This document shows positions 24,369 to 35,317 of a stretch of 64,000 nucleotides of DNA, in pieces (position 1 is the stretch's first letter; each line of letters begins with the position of its first letter). The DNA is taken from the NCBI GenBank assembly GCA_030762175.1, contig CM060833.1, forward strand, positions 74,585,501 to 74,649,500, written 5' to 3'. The notes below the pieces were generated by a model, which saw nothing but the letters and a program-made list of their open reading frames with translations, was not told where the DNA came from and searched no databases. Origin of the DNA: Metallyticus violacea. Lineage: Eukaryota > Arthropoda > Insecta > Mantodea > Metallyticidae. Both the position numbers and the translations under genes were made by a program.

Positions 24369-25681
24369 TAATTTCTGTTAAATGCACTGTATAAAAACAC
24401 AATTTGTGCGACAACATACCAGATCCTTCCTTGTCAGCATTCACAGGTTGGAGACATGTTAACGGAGAATTGGTGAATTTTATATTAGCTTTATGCGTTA
24501 CTGCACATCTGAAGGTGAAAAATGCTTTTGAAATATTCTTTATTTAGTTAAATAAATACCTTACATTGGCTAAGAGTTTCTTTTTAATGACCAAAGTAAC
24601 ACGAATGATAGAAGAAACGCAACCAGTCCCTCTACTACAAGAATGCATAAATGTGGGGGATACGTTTACACGCACGTAAAGTGAGGTTTGTTTCGTATAA
24701 CTTCCCCCAGTTGACTATATTTCACTTCAGTTATTATCCCCCAATTGTTGCTGTGTGAGTGTATGTGCAAAATTTGACTGGATGAATGTCAAAGAGAAGG
24801 GAAGAGGTGGTGATAAATGATGGCTATCTTGCCTGCCGCGCTCATGATCAATTTACTTAGCCGGAAGTAGCGTACAGGCGCGGGGCGCGGAACTGCATAT
24901 GGAGCTTGAGTGTTCTCTTACTCTGTCTCATATCTCATTAGGAAGGGGAACTTGGTAGTGACTCTGCAACTTTTCCGCCCGCTTTTCCGTGTTAAGCACT
25001 CCAGCTTGTCAGAATCAGTTTGTATTGAGCCAGGAAGTTATAACCATAAGGCGTTTTAACAAGGCCAACAGTGAAGGGGATATACGTTTTAAAAGTAAAA
25101 GATAAAATATGAGTAACTGGGAAAAGAGTGCCCAAGAAAAATGCATCCAATCAAGCGTGCACTGTGTGAAAATTGGAATAATAGTGTTTAGATAGAATTG
25201 CACTTGCTTACATGTCGCTCTTATAGTAGCAGTACAAGTTAACCTAACCCAACCTTTTCTAACCTAAATTAACACAACCTAACCTATCTTTATTAACTGC
25301 TGAAACAGTCCCTACGGCCCACTCCCATTCAAATATAAATATAATATATGTGTGTTGCAAATCTATTCATCATAATATTTTATATATTGTAATTAGCAAC
25401 GTAAATATCATATACATTAATATATATGCATACATACACACATACATACTCACGCATAACGCTAACATGTGAATTGAATATCGACATAAGGGATTTTTCT
25501 TAGCTATTTTCGGTGTAGCTTGGAAAGCCAAGAAGGCCATAAAACTCTATACCAAATGGTCGAGTGTGATGACACTTTTAAAAGAACTGTCGTTGGAAAG
25601 TTAATAAACCCAAGAAATTTTTAATTCGTTAGGTCTTCGAGCTGGACAGGCTGTAGCACAGTCAGCCTTTAAATTAGTCAA
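24369..25681. other. Unassigned sequence with a GC/CpG-rich patch
   Basis: The stretch at about 24820-25000 is distinctly GC-rich, including GCCGGAAGTAGCG and GGCGCGGGGCGCGG, and contains an ETS-type CCGGAAGT core. It could be promoter-like DNA or an old repeat; no open reading frame starts beside it. The rest is AT-rich apart from the TTAGG-like patch. Confidence 0.4.
25239..25290. repeat. Degenerate TTAGG (CCTAA) telomere-like repeat
   Basis: Reads AACCTAACCCAACC, CTAACCTAAATTAAC and AACCTAACCTATC. The reverse complement is an imperfect series of TTAGG units, the arthropod telomere motif. This short interstitial patch supports an arthropod source but need not come from a true telomere. Confidence 0.65.
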
Positions 25682-26800
25682 TGTCAACAAAATGTTTTAA
25701 ACTTTTAAATAATAGCAAATGACACGCGTGGCAGGTGAACTTGAACCAGCCAATAGTACATGTTTGTTTGAACTTTTAAAGATAGACTCTAAACTTGCAT
25801 GTGCCTGTGTGAACCCCTTTGGCCACCGATCACTTGGATTGAATTTAATATATAAGGAATCGTTTGCTCGGCTGGAGCACGCAGTTGGCAGTTCTCAGTA
25901 CGCACGCAGTTCACAAAGGCAGTTCAGAATCAACTCAGACTCAGTACTCAGTACACATGCAGTTCACAGAATCAGCTCAGACGCAGATAACAAGTTCTAC
26001 TTCGGACGTGGGCACGCAGTTCCGATACATCAGTTAGGCAGCTTTACACGTGGCGAGGAGCAGTTCTGACTCAGTTCACAGAATTAACTCAGAAGCAGTT
26101 CTCACTTGACATAAGTAGTTTTCAGTTCCACACCCCGCGGCGCTCATCTATATGTATATCGGTTCTAGTGGTGTAATGGTAAGCATACTTTCCTCTAAAC
26201 ACAAGGTCAGGATCGATGGATTTATTTCCGGCGTAAAAATCCTAAGTATAGCTTCCTTCGAAAGGGAAGTAAAGCTGTGGGTTCCGTATCATAGATTTAT
26301 GGCACGTAAAAGAACTTCAAGCCTGAAAGAAGAAACCTCTGAGCAAAATTTACGACCTAAATTGAATGGGACAGTGATGACCTGAGATGTTGAAGAGCGT
26401 CCGTAAATAAACCAAATCAACAACTCATCTGTACGTTTCACACGCGGCGAGAGGCACCTCTTGTTATTCTGATTCCGATGCAGCACTCAGTTATAAGATA
26501 TATTCAGCGACACACGCAGAATTCAATTTCACTTCAAAGTTCCACTCGCGGAAATTAAGTTTGTGACTCATGTAGCTAGTCATATCGCATGCAAAACACC
26601 AGAGGACGTGAAAGATTTTGGATAAATAAAGTATCAATATATTATTATGTCGAATTGGGTGATTATTTATACTATTGAAAAACTCTCCCAGTCCTGTTGA
26701 GTACGAATTAATAAAATGGCAGAATTCACCTGAGAAATTGTCATTGGACCACGGGCAACAACACCGAAGAAATTATTAATCAATCTACCAAACCGCTTCA
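25682..26800 (+). mobile_element. LTR of the same Ty3/gypsy-like family, copy 2, split by SINE-B
   Basis: Same order of landmarks as copy 1: TGTCAACAAAATG start, AATAGCAAATGACACG, ACTTGCATGTGCCTGTGTGA, TATATAAGGAAT (TATA box, 25849-25860), TCGTTTGCTCGGCTGGAGCA, AAAACACCAGAGGACG, AATAAA at 25-30 bases of line position 26600 (26625-26630), and CTACCAAACCGCTTCA at the end. It carries extra GCAGTTC-rich sequence (about 25870-26010) compared with copy 1. Length without the SINE is about 850 bp. Same strand as copy 1, about 1.8 kb downstream of it. Confidence 0.8.
26141..26439 (+). mobile_element. SINE-B inside LTR copy 2, diverged 15-bp TSD
   Basis: A plus-strand SINE-B with the head CGGTTCTAGTGGTGTAATGG (26159 on), a degraded B box, then TTTCCGGCGTAAAAATCC, CTTCCTTCGAAAGGGAAG, GTAAAGCTGTGGG, AAGAACTTCAAGCCTGA and CTGTAAATA-like tail. 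It is flanked by CTCATCTATATGTAT and CTCATCTGTACGTTT, an imperfect TSD. LTR copy 1 lacks this insertion (CAGTTTAAGTTTTACGTGC). The site and strand differ from the SINE in copy 1, so these were independent events. Confidence 0.88.
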
Positions 26801-26960
26801 AAATTGGCATCACAACGTGAGGCCCGATAACAAACAGCTTCACTCTGAAGATATGCGACTGGAGGCTGAGTACTGAGGACTGAGATACGACAGACTGCTC
26901 TTGGGACTGGATGTTCGCATGCACAAACGTGTAGATAAATCCACGTGGAACAATACACAT
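26801..26960 (+). mobile_element. Primer-binding site and leader of LTR copy 2
   Basis: TGGCATCACAACGTGAGGC (from 26805) is a decayed form of the 18-base sequence complementary to the 3' end of tRNA-Lys, with CpG-type changes. About 130 bp of leader-like sequence follows, with no gag or pol. The presence of a leader downstream of both LTR copies shows they are two elements, not the two ends of one. Confidence 0.65.
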
Positions 26961-27362
26961 CTAAAATCAGTAGAAACATAATTGTGCCTATATTCAAAAG
27001 TTTTAAAATGTGTACTTTTCTAGTTTATTATTTTTTGAATTGTAATGCAGTATAATTAAAATATTTTAAATAAACAAAAAGTATCTAACAGGACAACATA
27101 ATGAATCAACATAGGCAAATTTTTTTGGGCCGATTCAAGACTGGGCCTTTTTTTCCCACCACCTTTCACCATTGGGCGTCTTTATCCCAGGCGACTTTTT
27201 CCTTCTATGAAATTGCGAGCATCTAAGGGGAGAAAAATCTTCGAAATTGTGAGGATGATTAAAGGTCTGTTGTAAAATAAATTACCACCATTTTGTTGAA
27301 CATTTCTCTTACTAATAATAATAACAATAATGATAATGATGTTATTGTTGATGATGATGATG

Positions 27363-27454
<92 letters not shown>

Positions 27455-28389
27455 CTCTTTGTTTCCTCTCCCTTTCCTTGCAGAAATTTTTAAAATAATA
27501 TTTACTAGTAATAAAATGTCTAAATAGAATAATAGAATATTAACAACCTGCTTGAAAAAACTAACTCTTAAATTAGATTTTCAGACACTATTGAGTGACT
27601 TTTTCGGTATTTGAATAGTTTTGAACTTTAAGAGGCTTAATCACTTTATTGACACAGTTTCTATCGGAGAGGAGATGGGTGTAATGACTTTCTGTACTAA
27701 GACCATGTTGTTACGTAATAACATACCCCTGTCCTACTAGTTGAAATATACCATGTCTCACCCATTATGGCGATAAGTTCACTATGCTGTTAGAAGTCTT
27801 ACCTCGGTTATTAGTACATAAGAAAATCGTATTGCTTCCGTCCCCTTAAAGCCAGACATAAGACAGAAGCAAGAGGGGCGACAGGCTTCCCATCCCAGAA
27901 TAACTGTTCAGTCCATTAAGGACATCACTGTATCTTCCGCAGTCATACCAGGGACGGTAGTGCTAAGTAAACCTTTTCGAAATGCTTTATAAAGATCTGT
28001 GGCACAGAGGCAAGCCACGTGACCTATGTAACACACTTTTGCCAAGGCTTTGACCAGCTACACCAACTCTAAACTTTTGTTCCGTAGGTTTGGGGCCAAT
28101 AGCCTCAAATGTTATAAAGCTAAGAGACCTTACCTCTCTCGGACTCCATCCTAGAGGAAAGAAAGCTCAGACAGTTTGCAAGTAGAAGATGCGCTACATA
28201 TTTTTCTTAAACTTCATTATATTTAATGGAATTAATGTAATTTACCCCAAAAGGCATTGTTAAATTTCGTAATTTACAGAAAACATAAACAAACTTTACT
28301 TTGAAATAATATTCTTTCTATACTTTCTTTTTAAAATTTTAAACTGGTATAGAGTATTAATATATTGGCATAGATATTTGAAATTAGAC
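26961..28389. other. AAT repeat and unassigned GC-richer stretch
   Basis: After the trinucleotide repeat, 27700-28180 is more GC-balanced than its surroundings and looks like old repeat or decayed coding sequence (for example GCCAGACATAAGACAGAAGC). No frame is long and no motif was recognised. Confidence 0.45.
27313..27453. repeat. (AAT)n microsatellite with GAT start
   Basis: A mixed AAT/GAT/GTT opening followed by about 30 uninterrupted AAT units. Poly-Asn and poly-Ile frames across it are artefacts. Confidence 0.96.
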
Positions 28390-28999
28390 AACAATGGTGT
28401 ACTAAAAGAATGTCTTACGTACCGAAGAGTTTTGGGAAGAGAGTGTTGGCTTGGAAAGGTGGGAAAATTATTAGAAGAAATTGGAATGAGAGATGTATGG
28501 TGACTGGGTTAAAACAGTTTTTGTGGATTTTGGAAAGAAGTGAGAAAAAGGATAGAGGACATAGAGAAGCAAGAGATCTGGACTAATTTAAAGGATAAAA
28601 GTTCCTTATATTTATATAATGTAGTTGGGATCGGGAGTAACATATGGACAATTGTGACCAATTTGGAAGAATGGGTTTTGCATGAATGCGTACAGGGGTA
28701 TTATTTTTAAAAGGACCACGGATGAATTGTAAATTAGGATGCATTATGTATGGGAAAGTGAAAAGTCGGTTCCATTGTTTAATTGAATGTGAAATGGTGA
28801 AAAAGGTGGAGGTATAGTATCTAGGACGGAAAATGGAACAAATTGCAAGAAATAATGGCAGCAAAAATATTATCAGGAAAGACAGTAGAAAAAAGTATTA
28901 AGATAGGGGAATTTTTAGCAAAAGTAATGGATAAATGGCGCAGAAGTATAAAGAAGGAGATCGAGAACACATTGATAAAAATTTGTAATTTATTTTAGG
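28390..28999 (+). pseudogene. Possible C-terminal relic of a non-LTR retrotransposon ORF2
   Basis: Plus-strand translation with stops and shifts gives Lys/Glu/Trp-rich text: KVGKLLEEIGMRDVW, FWKEVRKRIEDIEKQEIW, then CKLGC followed by KSRFHCLIECEMVKK. That spacing resembles the Cys/His knuckle at the end of many LINE reverse-transcriptase proteins (C-x3-C, then H-x4-C). A final open stretch IKIGEFLAKVMDKWRRSIKK runs to a TAG/TTTAG stop near 28999. No RT catalytic box remains. About 115 bp of GC-balanced 3' sequence separates it from the giant AGC/AGT repeat. Family unknown; the call is tentative. Confidence 0.42.
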
Positions 29000-29113
29000 G
29001 GTCCGTTACTTTACAAATAACTTGGTGGTTGGGATATAGGAGAGCCTCAATTTTGGCGCTGAACTTTTGCAGATGTTGTGTTTTCGTGTTATAGTATTAC
29101 TATTTGGGATAAT

Positions 29114-29115
<2 letters not shown>

Positions 29116-29193
<78 letters not shown>

Positions 29194-29507
29194 TGTAGTA
29201 GTAGTAGTAGTAGTTGTAGTAGTAGTTGTAGTAGTATAGTAGTAATAATAGTAGTAATAGTAGTAGTAGTAATAGTAGTAATAGTAGTAGTTGTAATAGT
29301 AATAGTAGTAATAGTAGTAGTAATAGTAGTAATAGTAGTAGTTGTAGTAGTTGTAATAGTAGTAGTTGTAATAGTAGTAGTTGTAGTAGTAGTAATAGTA
29401 GTAGTATAGTAGTAATAGTAGTAGTTGTAGTAATAGTAGTAATAGTATAAGTTGTAGTAGTAATAGTAGTAGTTGTAGTAGTAATAGTAGTAGTAGTATA
29501 GTAGTAA

Positions 29508-29541
<34 letters not shown>

Positions 29542-29938
29542 TGTAATAGTAGTAATAGTAGTAATAGTAGTAGTTGTAGTAGTAGTAGTTGTAGTAGTAG
29601 TAATAGTAGTAGTATAGTAGTATAGTAGTAATAGTAGTAATAGTAGTAGTAATAGTAGTAATAGTAGCAGTAATAGTAGTAGTTGTAGTAGTAGTAGTTG
29701 TAGTAGTTGTAATAGTAGTAGTTGTAGTAGTAGTAGTAATAGTAGTAGTAGTAGTAGTAGTAGTAGTAATAGTAGTAGTAGTAGTAATAGTAGTAGTAGT
29801 AGTGGTATAGTAGTAGTATAGTAATAATAGTAGTAGTAATAGTAGTAGTATAGTAGTAGTAGTAGTATAGTAGTAGTAATAGTAGTAGTAGTAGTAGTGG
29901 TATAGTAGTAGTAATAGTAGTAGTAATAGTAGTAGTAA

Positions 29939-29988
<50 letters not shown>

Positions 29989-30010
29989 TAGTAGTAGTAT
30001 AGTAGTAATA

Positions 30011-30048
<38 letters not shown>

Positions 30049-30050
30049 TA
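29116..30050. repeat. ~935-bp AGC then AGT trinucleotide array
   Basis: It begins with about 12 AGC units (29116-29152), switches abruptly to AGT, and then runs for roughly 900 bp as AGT with AAT, TGT, GGT and ATAGT interruptions. No unit has been lost to random sequence over that length, unusual for an array this long. The 321-codon minus frame of Tyr, Thr and Leu runs is purely the repeat. It begins some 115 bp after a possible LINE C-terminus, so it may have grown from a 3' tail. Confidence 0.97.
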
Positions 30051-31149
30051 TCAAATATCTACAAACTACAATTAATACTTCTCCCTAACTCTAAGTAAAT
30101 GTTTGTTTATCAGCGAAAAAATTCAACAGACTTTAGCCTATACTTATTTAGCTACTTATTAAAAATTGAGATATACATAAACGCACTATTATTCTACAAT
30201 AGCCACACATATCCATTCAACCATATATAACCATTTTTTCTGAAGAACACAGTGCTAGATTAATAAAATCAAACCAATGGCTTTATAATAAGTTGCCAAA
30301 TACTAAATACAAGTTGCCAAATACAAAAATTAGCAGAATACTTTTAAGATAATATATTGTTGAGTAATTGAGAGCTTTTTTAGACTTTTACAAACTTTTG
30401 AATATCTTTAGCCAATTTACATTGTTAGAAAATTACTTATTTTAATTGTTAAAGTTGTCTGTTAAGTATTTTTTGTAACTGTCAATTTATACTCCATTTC
30501 TACTGAAAAACCACACTTGAAGCATTTCATTATGAAGTGTATAGAGCTCCTGATTCATAATTAATTTATAACAAATTGATTATATGAGAAAATACTATAT
30601 AGTGATATTAGTTTAACCGTGAGATAACTTCGTCGTCAGTTTTGTTTTCGTATTGTTGGAAGGGAAGGGATTGCGTCATTGGCCTCATATATTTCATCAG
30701 AATTTTATTGTATACTGCGCCTCCTATTGCAATATCGCGCTACATAAGAATAGGGGAAAGACTAAGAATAGAACTGACGGCCTACCTTTGTCGTAACTGC
30801 ATAGTAACTTGGTGAACAAGGGTAACAAGTCAAATTGTAAACAAGATAGAGCTGTTTCTTTTGTAAGTGAATTGATTGCACAGACAATTTCTAGAGAAAT
30901 ATAATTTTAAATGGAAATACTTTTATTATTTTGTCAGTTTTGGACAGCTTATAAAAATATAATACCAAGACTTCCGCTGAATAGAGAACAAGAAATTTCA
31001 CATTCCATAGTAAATTTTTTAAAACAGACCCTACGCACACTAAATGATGTCATTTCTTAATGTACAGTTCGGAAATTAAAACTAGAACTAAAGGAGTTGC
31101 ATAATTGAATAGCTTAGCAAGCAAGCAATCGAATTTCCACTGCTGAAGA
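30051..31149. other. AT-rich sequence, nothing recognised
   Basis: No open frame above threshold and no repeat structure. A small GC-balanced patch lies at about 30700-30800. Confidence 0.5.
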
Positions 31150-31562
31150 CAAATTTAAAGAATATGGAAAGAGTGCAAATATGGGGGGAGGGGGAAAGAG
31201 CAATAGAGACATAGACTTAGAACAAGGAAACAAACAATAAGGGGGAAAAGGTGAAATTAAGAGAGAGATTTTTTTTTTTTGATTGATTTATTTATGGACG
31301 CTCTTTAACATCTCAGGTCATCAGCGTCCCATTCAACTCAGGGCGTGAAACGGCCGACAAATTTTGCTCAGAGGCCTCTCTTTCAGGCTTGAGGTTCTTT
31401 TTCGTGCCGTAAATGTACGACACGGGACCCACGGCTTTACTTCCCTTCCGAAGGAAGCCATACTTAGGATTTTTACGCCCGAAAAAAATCCATCGATCCT
31501 GGCCAACCCGCGTTTTGGGCGTAGGAGGCAAGTATGGTAACCACTACACCACCAGGACCGAC

Positions 31563-31603
<41 letters not shown>

Positions 31604-32060
31604 AGGGAAGGAACAGTAAGGAAGAAGAGAAACAAAACAATAAAAACAAGAAAACTTTTATAAGTCGAGAAAGAAGACAGGCGAAAAAAGGAAGAAATGA
31701 ACAGGAACAAAAAAAAAAAAAAAAAAAAAAAAGAGGAGAAAGAAAAGGCAAGATTAAAATTATGTAATCAGAAGAAAAATAAAGGAAGCGGATGAGTATA
31801 TGAGGAGAATAAGGAGGGAAAAAAAAAACAATATGGAAAAGGGTGAATGTAAGAAGAAAAAAGAGGAAACGGGTTGAGGAGAGAAGGGGATGGAAAATAA
31901 GGATAGGGACAAAGAGGAGCTGAGGGCAACAATAACAAGATAGAGAAAGTCGAGAAAATTCAGGAGAGGGAAAAAGGAGAACAAGAAAAATTGGAAAGAG
32001 GGGTTAAGGAGAAGGCAGATCAAGAAGAGATAATAAACGAAAAGCACGCGGGAGGGAAAA
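31150..32060. repeat. Purine-rich (A/G) strand-asymmetric block
   Basis: Outside the embedded SINE-B the plus strand is overwhelmingly A and G for nearly 900 bp: GGGGGAGGGGGAAAGAG, a (GA)n tract at 31564-31600, an A22 run near 31710-31731, and long GAAGAGAAA-type text to about 32060. The Ser/Leu/Phe-rich minus frames (95-125 codons) are artefacts of this bias. The block can be read as a decayed GA-type microsatellite expansion. Confidence 0.8.
31270..31563 (-). mobile_element. SINE-B copy in the purine-rich block
   Basis: A minus-strand copy, very close to the one at 23133: identical GGACGCTCTTTAACATCTCA, GGCGTGAAACGGCCGACAAA and GGCCTCTCTTTCAGGCTTGA. The B box is partly deleted (GGCCAACCCGCG). 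The A-tail on the left is T12 followed by GATTGATTTATTTA. Flanks on both sides are AGAGAGAG, which may be the TSD, but the surrounding GA bias prevents proof. Confidence 0.93.
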
Positions 32061-33086
32061 CAAACACATGACTTTATTTATCTGAAATTTCCTTTGGATA
32101 AAGCTTCTTTTTTAAGTTAATTTTTCTCACCAAAATTCGGAATGCTATAACAAGCATGGCTCTAATCGAAATTATAGTTGCTGTTTTCCTTATTTCTAAG
32201 TGTCGCATATAATGAACAACTCGATGTGTATCACGGAAAAGAATAAAAGCGCATGGCGTTGTTGAGAGGCGTGATGAAACAATATGCATCATCAGGTAGC
32301 CTTATCTCCGCATCACAAAGCAGACAATAAACGACACCCTCTTCTTTCTTTGTGAAAGTAAGCACCATTAATTTCGTTCTCATCTTTTTCACACACTTCG
32401 TCTCTTTATACTTTCTGACGCTCGCAAAAGTCCGGTTTCTTTCCACCACTCCCAGTGCTCGATATTCGTTGTGCCCTAGCACGTCTCAATCATTTTTCAT
32501 TCATCTTTTGATACGCCATGATCTCCTTTATTTGCTTCTCGGACAGTGCAGAAAAAAAGACCCAACTGCTATGTTAGTCTAAAGGTCAATTTCCAAGCGT
32601 TTTCGCTATACAGTAACCCTTATGAACCAGCTGCACTTTTAAAAACCTTCTTGGAGCAAGGGTGGCTCAGTATCTTAATGGTTATTAGATTCAAGATAAA
32701 ACTCTGTCACATCTGTACTTGGGGGAACAGGCAGTGGATCAAGCAGGCATATGTTTCTATTACAAGAGTCAGAAATGGCCATCTTTGAAAACATAACTCC
32801 TTCAGTTATCGCTGTCGTGGCGAAGGCCTAGCGGTGTTGTGGACTTTTAATAGGTAATAAAATAAATGTTATTGCCACATATGGCCCAGGTCACCAAGAG
32901 TAGGAAGAAAAAAAATAATAAAACAGTTGCCGTCGTAAATAAAATGTTCGATGCTTCATTGGATCTTGATTCAGTTGATGCTTCACTAGAAATTTATTTG
33001 CTTGTTGCAGCAAGTCATGGAGATTGCACTAGATATTTCAGTTATTTATTCTGGAGTATTTTCACTAGTAATTATTTTTGTTATAC

Positions 33087-33129
<43 letters not shown>

Positions 33130-34382
33130 GAAACCAAAGCTTATGAAATTATCAAAATGTAACCATTCTTACGCGTACACATATATTCTGGACCATGTTT
33201 TAAAATACGTAATGATGTTGGAATAGTCAGTAGCAATTATACTTATGGGCAATCCAAAATATCGCGTGATTTGTGCATAAATTTACGGTGTTGCATTTTA
33301 ATTACATCTGAACAGCTTGTTCTTGTTAATTAATTCTATATTCTCAAATAAAGCTAAAATAATAAGAACCAGAGAAGCAAAAAATGAATCACCTAATATC
33401 CTTATCTGGTTAAAAGACTTCGGTATTTGTTTGACTGTTTTAGTGTTTTATTTATTCTCACCTCTTCAATTCTTCTTATTTTTTGTTGTTCTTTGAGTTA
33501 CTTTATTTATGTACATTTTATTTTAAAGCAAACTCCATTTAAGAAGCTGACCCAATTTCGGATAAGCAAAGTTTCAAATTATAAATAGAGATAGTGCAAT
33601 ATAAGGCAATGTAAGATTGTTCTGGACAAAAAACCTCGTGCTTTTCTATTCTCTTTCTTAAATTTATTAAGTTTGTTATTTTTTCACTTTTACGTTTTCT
33701 AACCGCAAATCTTAGCATGCTTTTTTATCAGTAGGATATCTGCAAGCGAAGACCCAGAACAACAATAATAATTTAATATTTTTTTCTAGAAAATTTTTGT
33801 AATTAAGAAACATTTTAAAAAGAAGAATGTCACTTCCGTTGGCAGAGTTTCAGTTAAAAGAGGTTTTACTGTATAACCATGTTTTCTTTATTACAGTCCT
33901 TAAGCCTTACTCAGATCGCAATACCTGGATAAAATGGACAAAATACTTGAGACTTCAAGAAAGAGTTTATATAAACTTTTTTTAAAAATGTCTTCCAATT
34001 TCTTGATATTGGATATTGCATTAAATTCAGCGGTTCTTCAAGGGGGAGAGAAGTGTTTTGTGTTTACCGTGATATATTTATAATAATTACATTAAGTGCT
34101 TAAGTATTATACTTATAAATTTCCTTGTAAGTCGTGATGATATTTTTGTGAACTCCGAGCGTTTGTCTAGTGGATTTTCGAGCGGTCAGCCGAGCAATTT
34201 AGTCATGGTCGCTCGCAGATTAAACATTTTTCTTTTGGTTTATAACTGTGTATGGCTTTGTGGTACATTTGAACTGAGAAAAAGCTTTCTCTTTTCTCTC
34301 CTCTAGCTAGTCACATTATATATTTAAATTTGTCAAGGCTGGCTCCCATTTTGATTAATTCTTATTTAACCATTCCAGTTGA
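32061..34382. other. Unassigned sequence with a TA repeat
   Basis: A minus frame at 32231-32482 contains VVYCLLCDAEIRLPDD, a CxxC segment. The next frame continues HRVVHYMRHLEIRK, loosely like a broken zinc finger of BED type, but too little is conserved to name it. (TA)n lies at 33088-33126. The patch at 34150-34210 has A-box-like text only. Everything else is AT-rich. Confidence 0.4.
33088..33126. repeat. (TA)n microsatellite
   Basis: About 19 TA units. A Tyr-Ile frame across it is an artefact. Confidence 0.96.
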
Positions 34383-34673
34383 TTTGATTTATTTGCGGAA
34401 GCTCTTTAACATCTCAGATCATCAGCGTCCCATTCAAATCAGGGGTGAAACGACCGATAAATTTTTCAGAGGACCCTTTTTTTCTTCCTTTACATGCCGT
34501 AAATCTATGACATGGGATCCACGACTTTACTTCCCTTCTGAAGGAAACCATACTTAGGATTTTTACGCCAGAATACATCCATCGATCCTGACCGGAATTG
34601 AACCAGCAATCTTGGGTTTAGAAAGCAAATATGGTTACCACTAAATCACCAGGACCGACAACCACTCCAGTGA
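34368..34673 (-). mobile_element. SINE-B copy with imperfect TSD, older
   Basis: A minus-strand SINE-B (34383-34659) bracketed by AACCATTCCAGTTGA and AACCACTCCAGTGA. The body is more diverged than other copies (GGCGTGAAACG has become GGGGTGAAACG, and GGCCTC is changed), but CATCAGCGTCCCATTCAA, ACGACTTTACTTCCCTTCTG and CACCAGGACCGAC are clear. TSD divergence agrees with body divergence, marking it as an older insertion. Confidence 0.9.
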
Positions 34674-34711
34674 CGAGGAATATTTTATTAAGTTTTAACA
34701 CAGTCTGATAT

Positions 34712-34985
34712 GCTTGAATTTTTAATGGTGCTTTATCGCCCGTTTTCACTGTTGAGCCATCACGGTAGTGGATACTGATGATACCCGAGATGAAATGATA
34801 AATTGAGAAAGAATTGTTTTTAAAGATAGGAAGCATTTCAGGGCTAAGTTTAAAGTATCGCCGCGGAATTAGCCAGTTATTATGGTAACTGAGGAAAGCC
34901 AGGATAAAACTTCAGTCAAGGAGGTCGGTACTGGGAAGAATCGAAACTCAGACCTCCCACTCACGATCCTTGAACACGTGACAAT
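34712..34985 (-). mobile_element. SINE-A copy, diverged, minus strand
   Basis: The landmarks of SINE-A occur in order on the minus strand: the head with GAGGTCTGAGTTTCGATTC, GGTCCTCC-type sequence, CTGGCTTTCCTCAGTTACC, TTAGCCCTGAAATGC, TTATCATTTCATCTCGGGTA and AAAACGGGCGATAAAG. It lies only 50 bp from the SINE-B at 34383 on the same strand. It has several small indels and no TSD that I can define. Confidence 0.75.
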
Positions 34986-35317
34986 CTTGTACAGATACTA
35001 ACACGATTGCTTATGCAAATAAGTCTTAGTGAGCACTTTAATAGCAATTATGTAATATCACTAATTACGTTATGGCCTGATTTTGAAACAGCGCGAGGAA
35101 TGTAAACAATTAAAATATGTAAAACATTATAAAATGTATAATTTGTATGCATTTAAATAGATTAATAATCATATTAAACTAAAGTTGATACCACTGGAGT
35201 GTTATACAGTTTTAATAGCACGGAATGTAATAAAATACAGTTTCCATTTTAATGCCTTTTGTTAAAAATACTAGTTTTAACACAAGTTGTTTAAAACAGG
35301 TATTCATGATACAAGTA
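34986..35317. other. AT-rich gap
   Basis: Nothing recognisable; the sequence is AT-rich. Confidence 0.5.

Noticed and set aside
22855..26800. The two same-strand LTRs as the ends of one provirus
   Set aside because: Both copies have a primer-binding site and leader downstream, copy 2 included, and the sequence between them has no gag or pol; they are separate insertions.
27313..27453. CRISPR or other spaced repeat array
   Set aside because: All tandem arrays here are simple sequence repeats without spacers, and the window is clearly eukaryotic.
29089..30054. 321-codon minus-strand open frame
   Set aside because: Composed entirely of Tyr, Thr, Leu, Ile and Ala runs from the AGC/AGT array; no start context or non-repeat sequence.
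31333..32047. Ser/Leu/Phe-rich minus frames of 92-125 codons, some looking like membrane proteins
   Set aside because: Produced by the purine-rich strand bias and by the SINE-B copy; they share the SINE-B text seen at seven other places.
32231..32482. BED-type zinc finger of a hAT element
   Set aside because: One CxxC and a later HxxxxxxH-like pattern in another frame are too weak; no TIR or TSD nearby.
34150..34210. Another tRNA-derived SINE head (TCTAGTGGATTTTCGAGCGG)
   Set aside because: Only an A-box-like segment; no B box, body or TSD.
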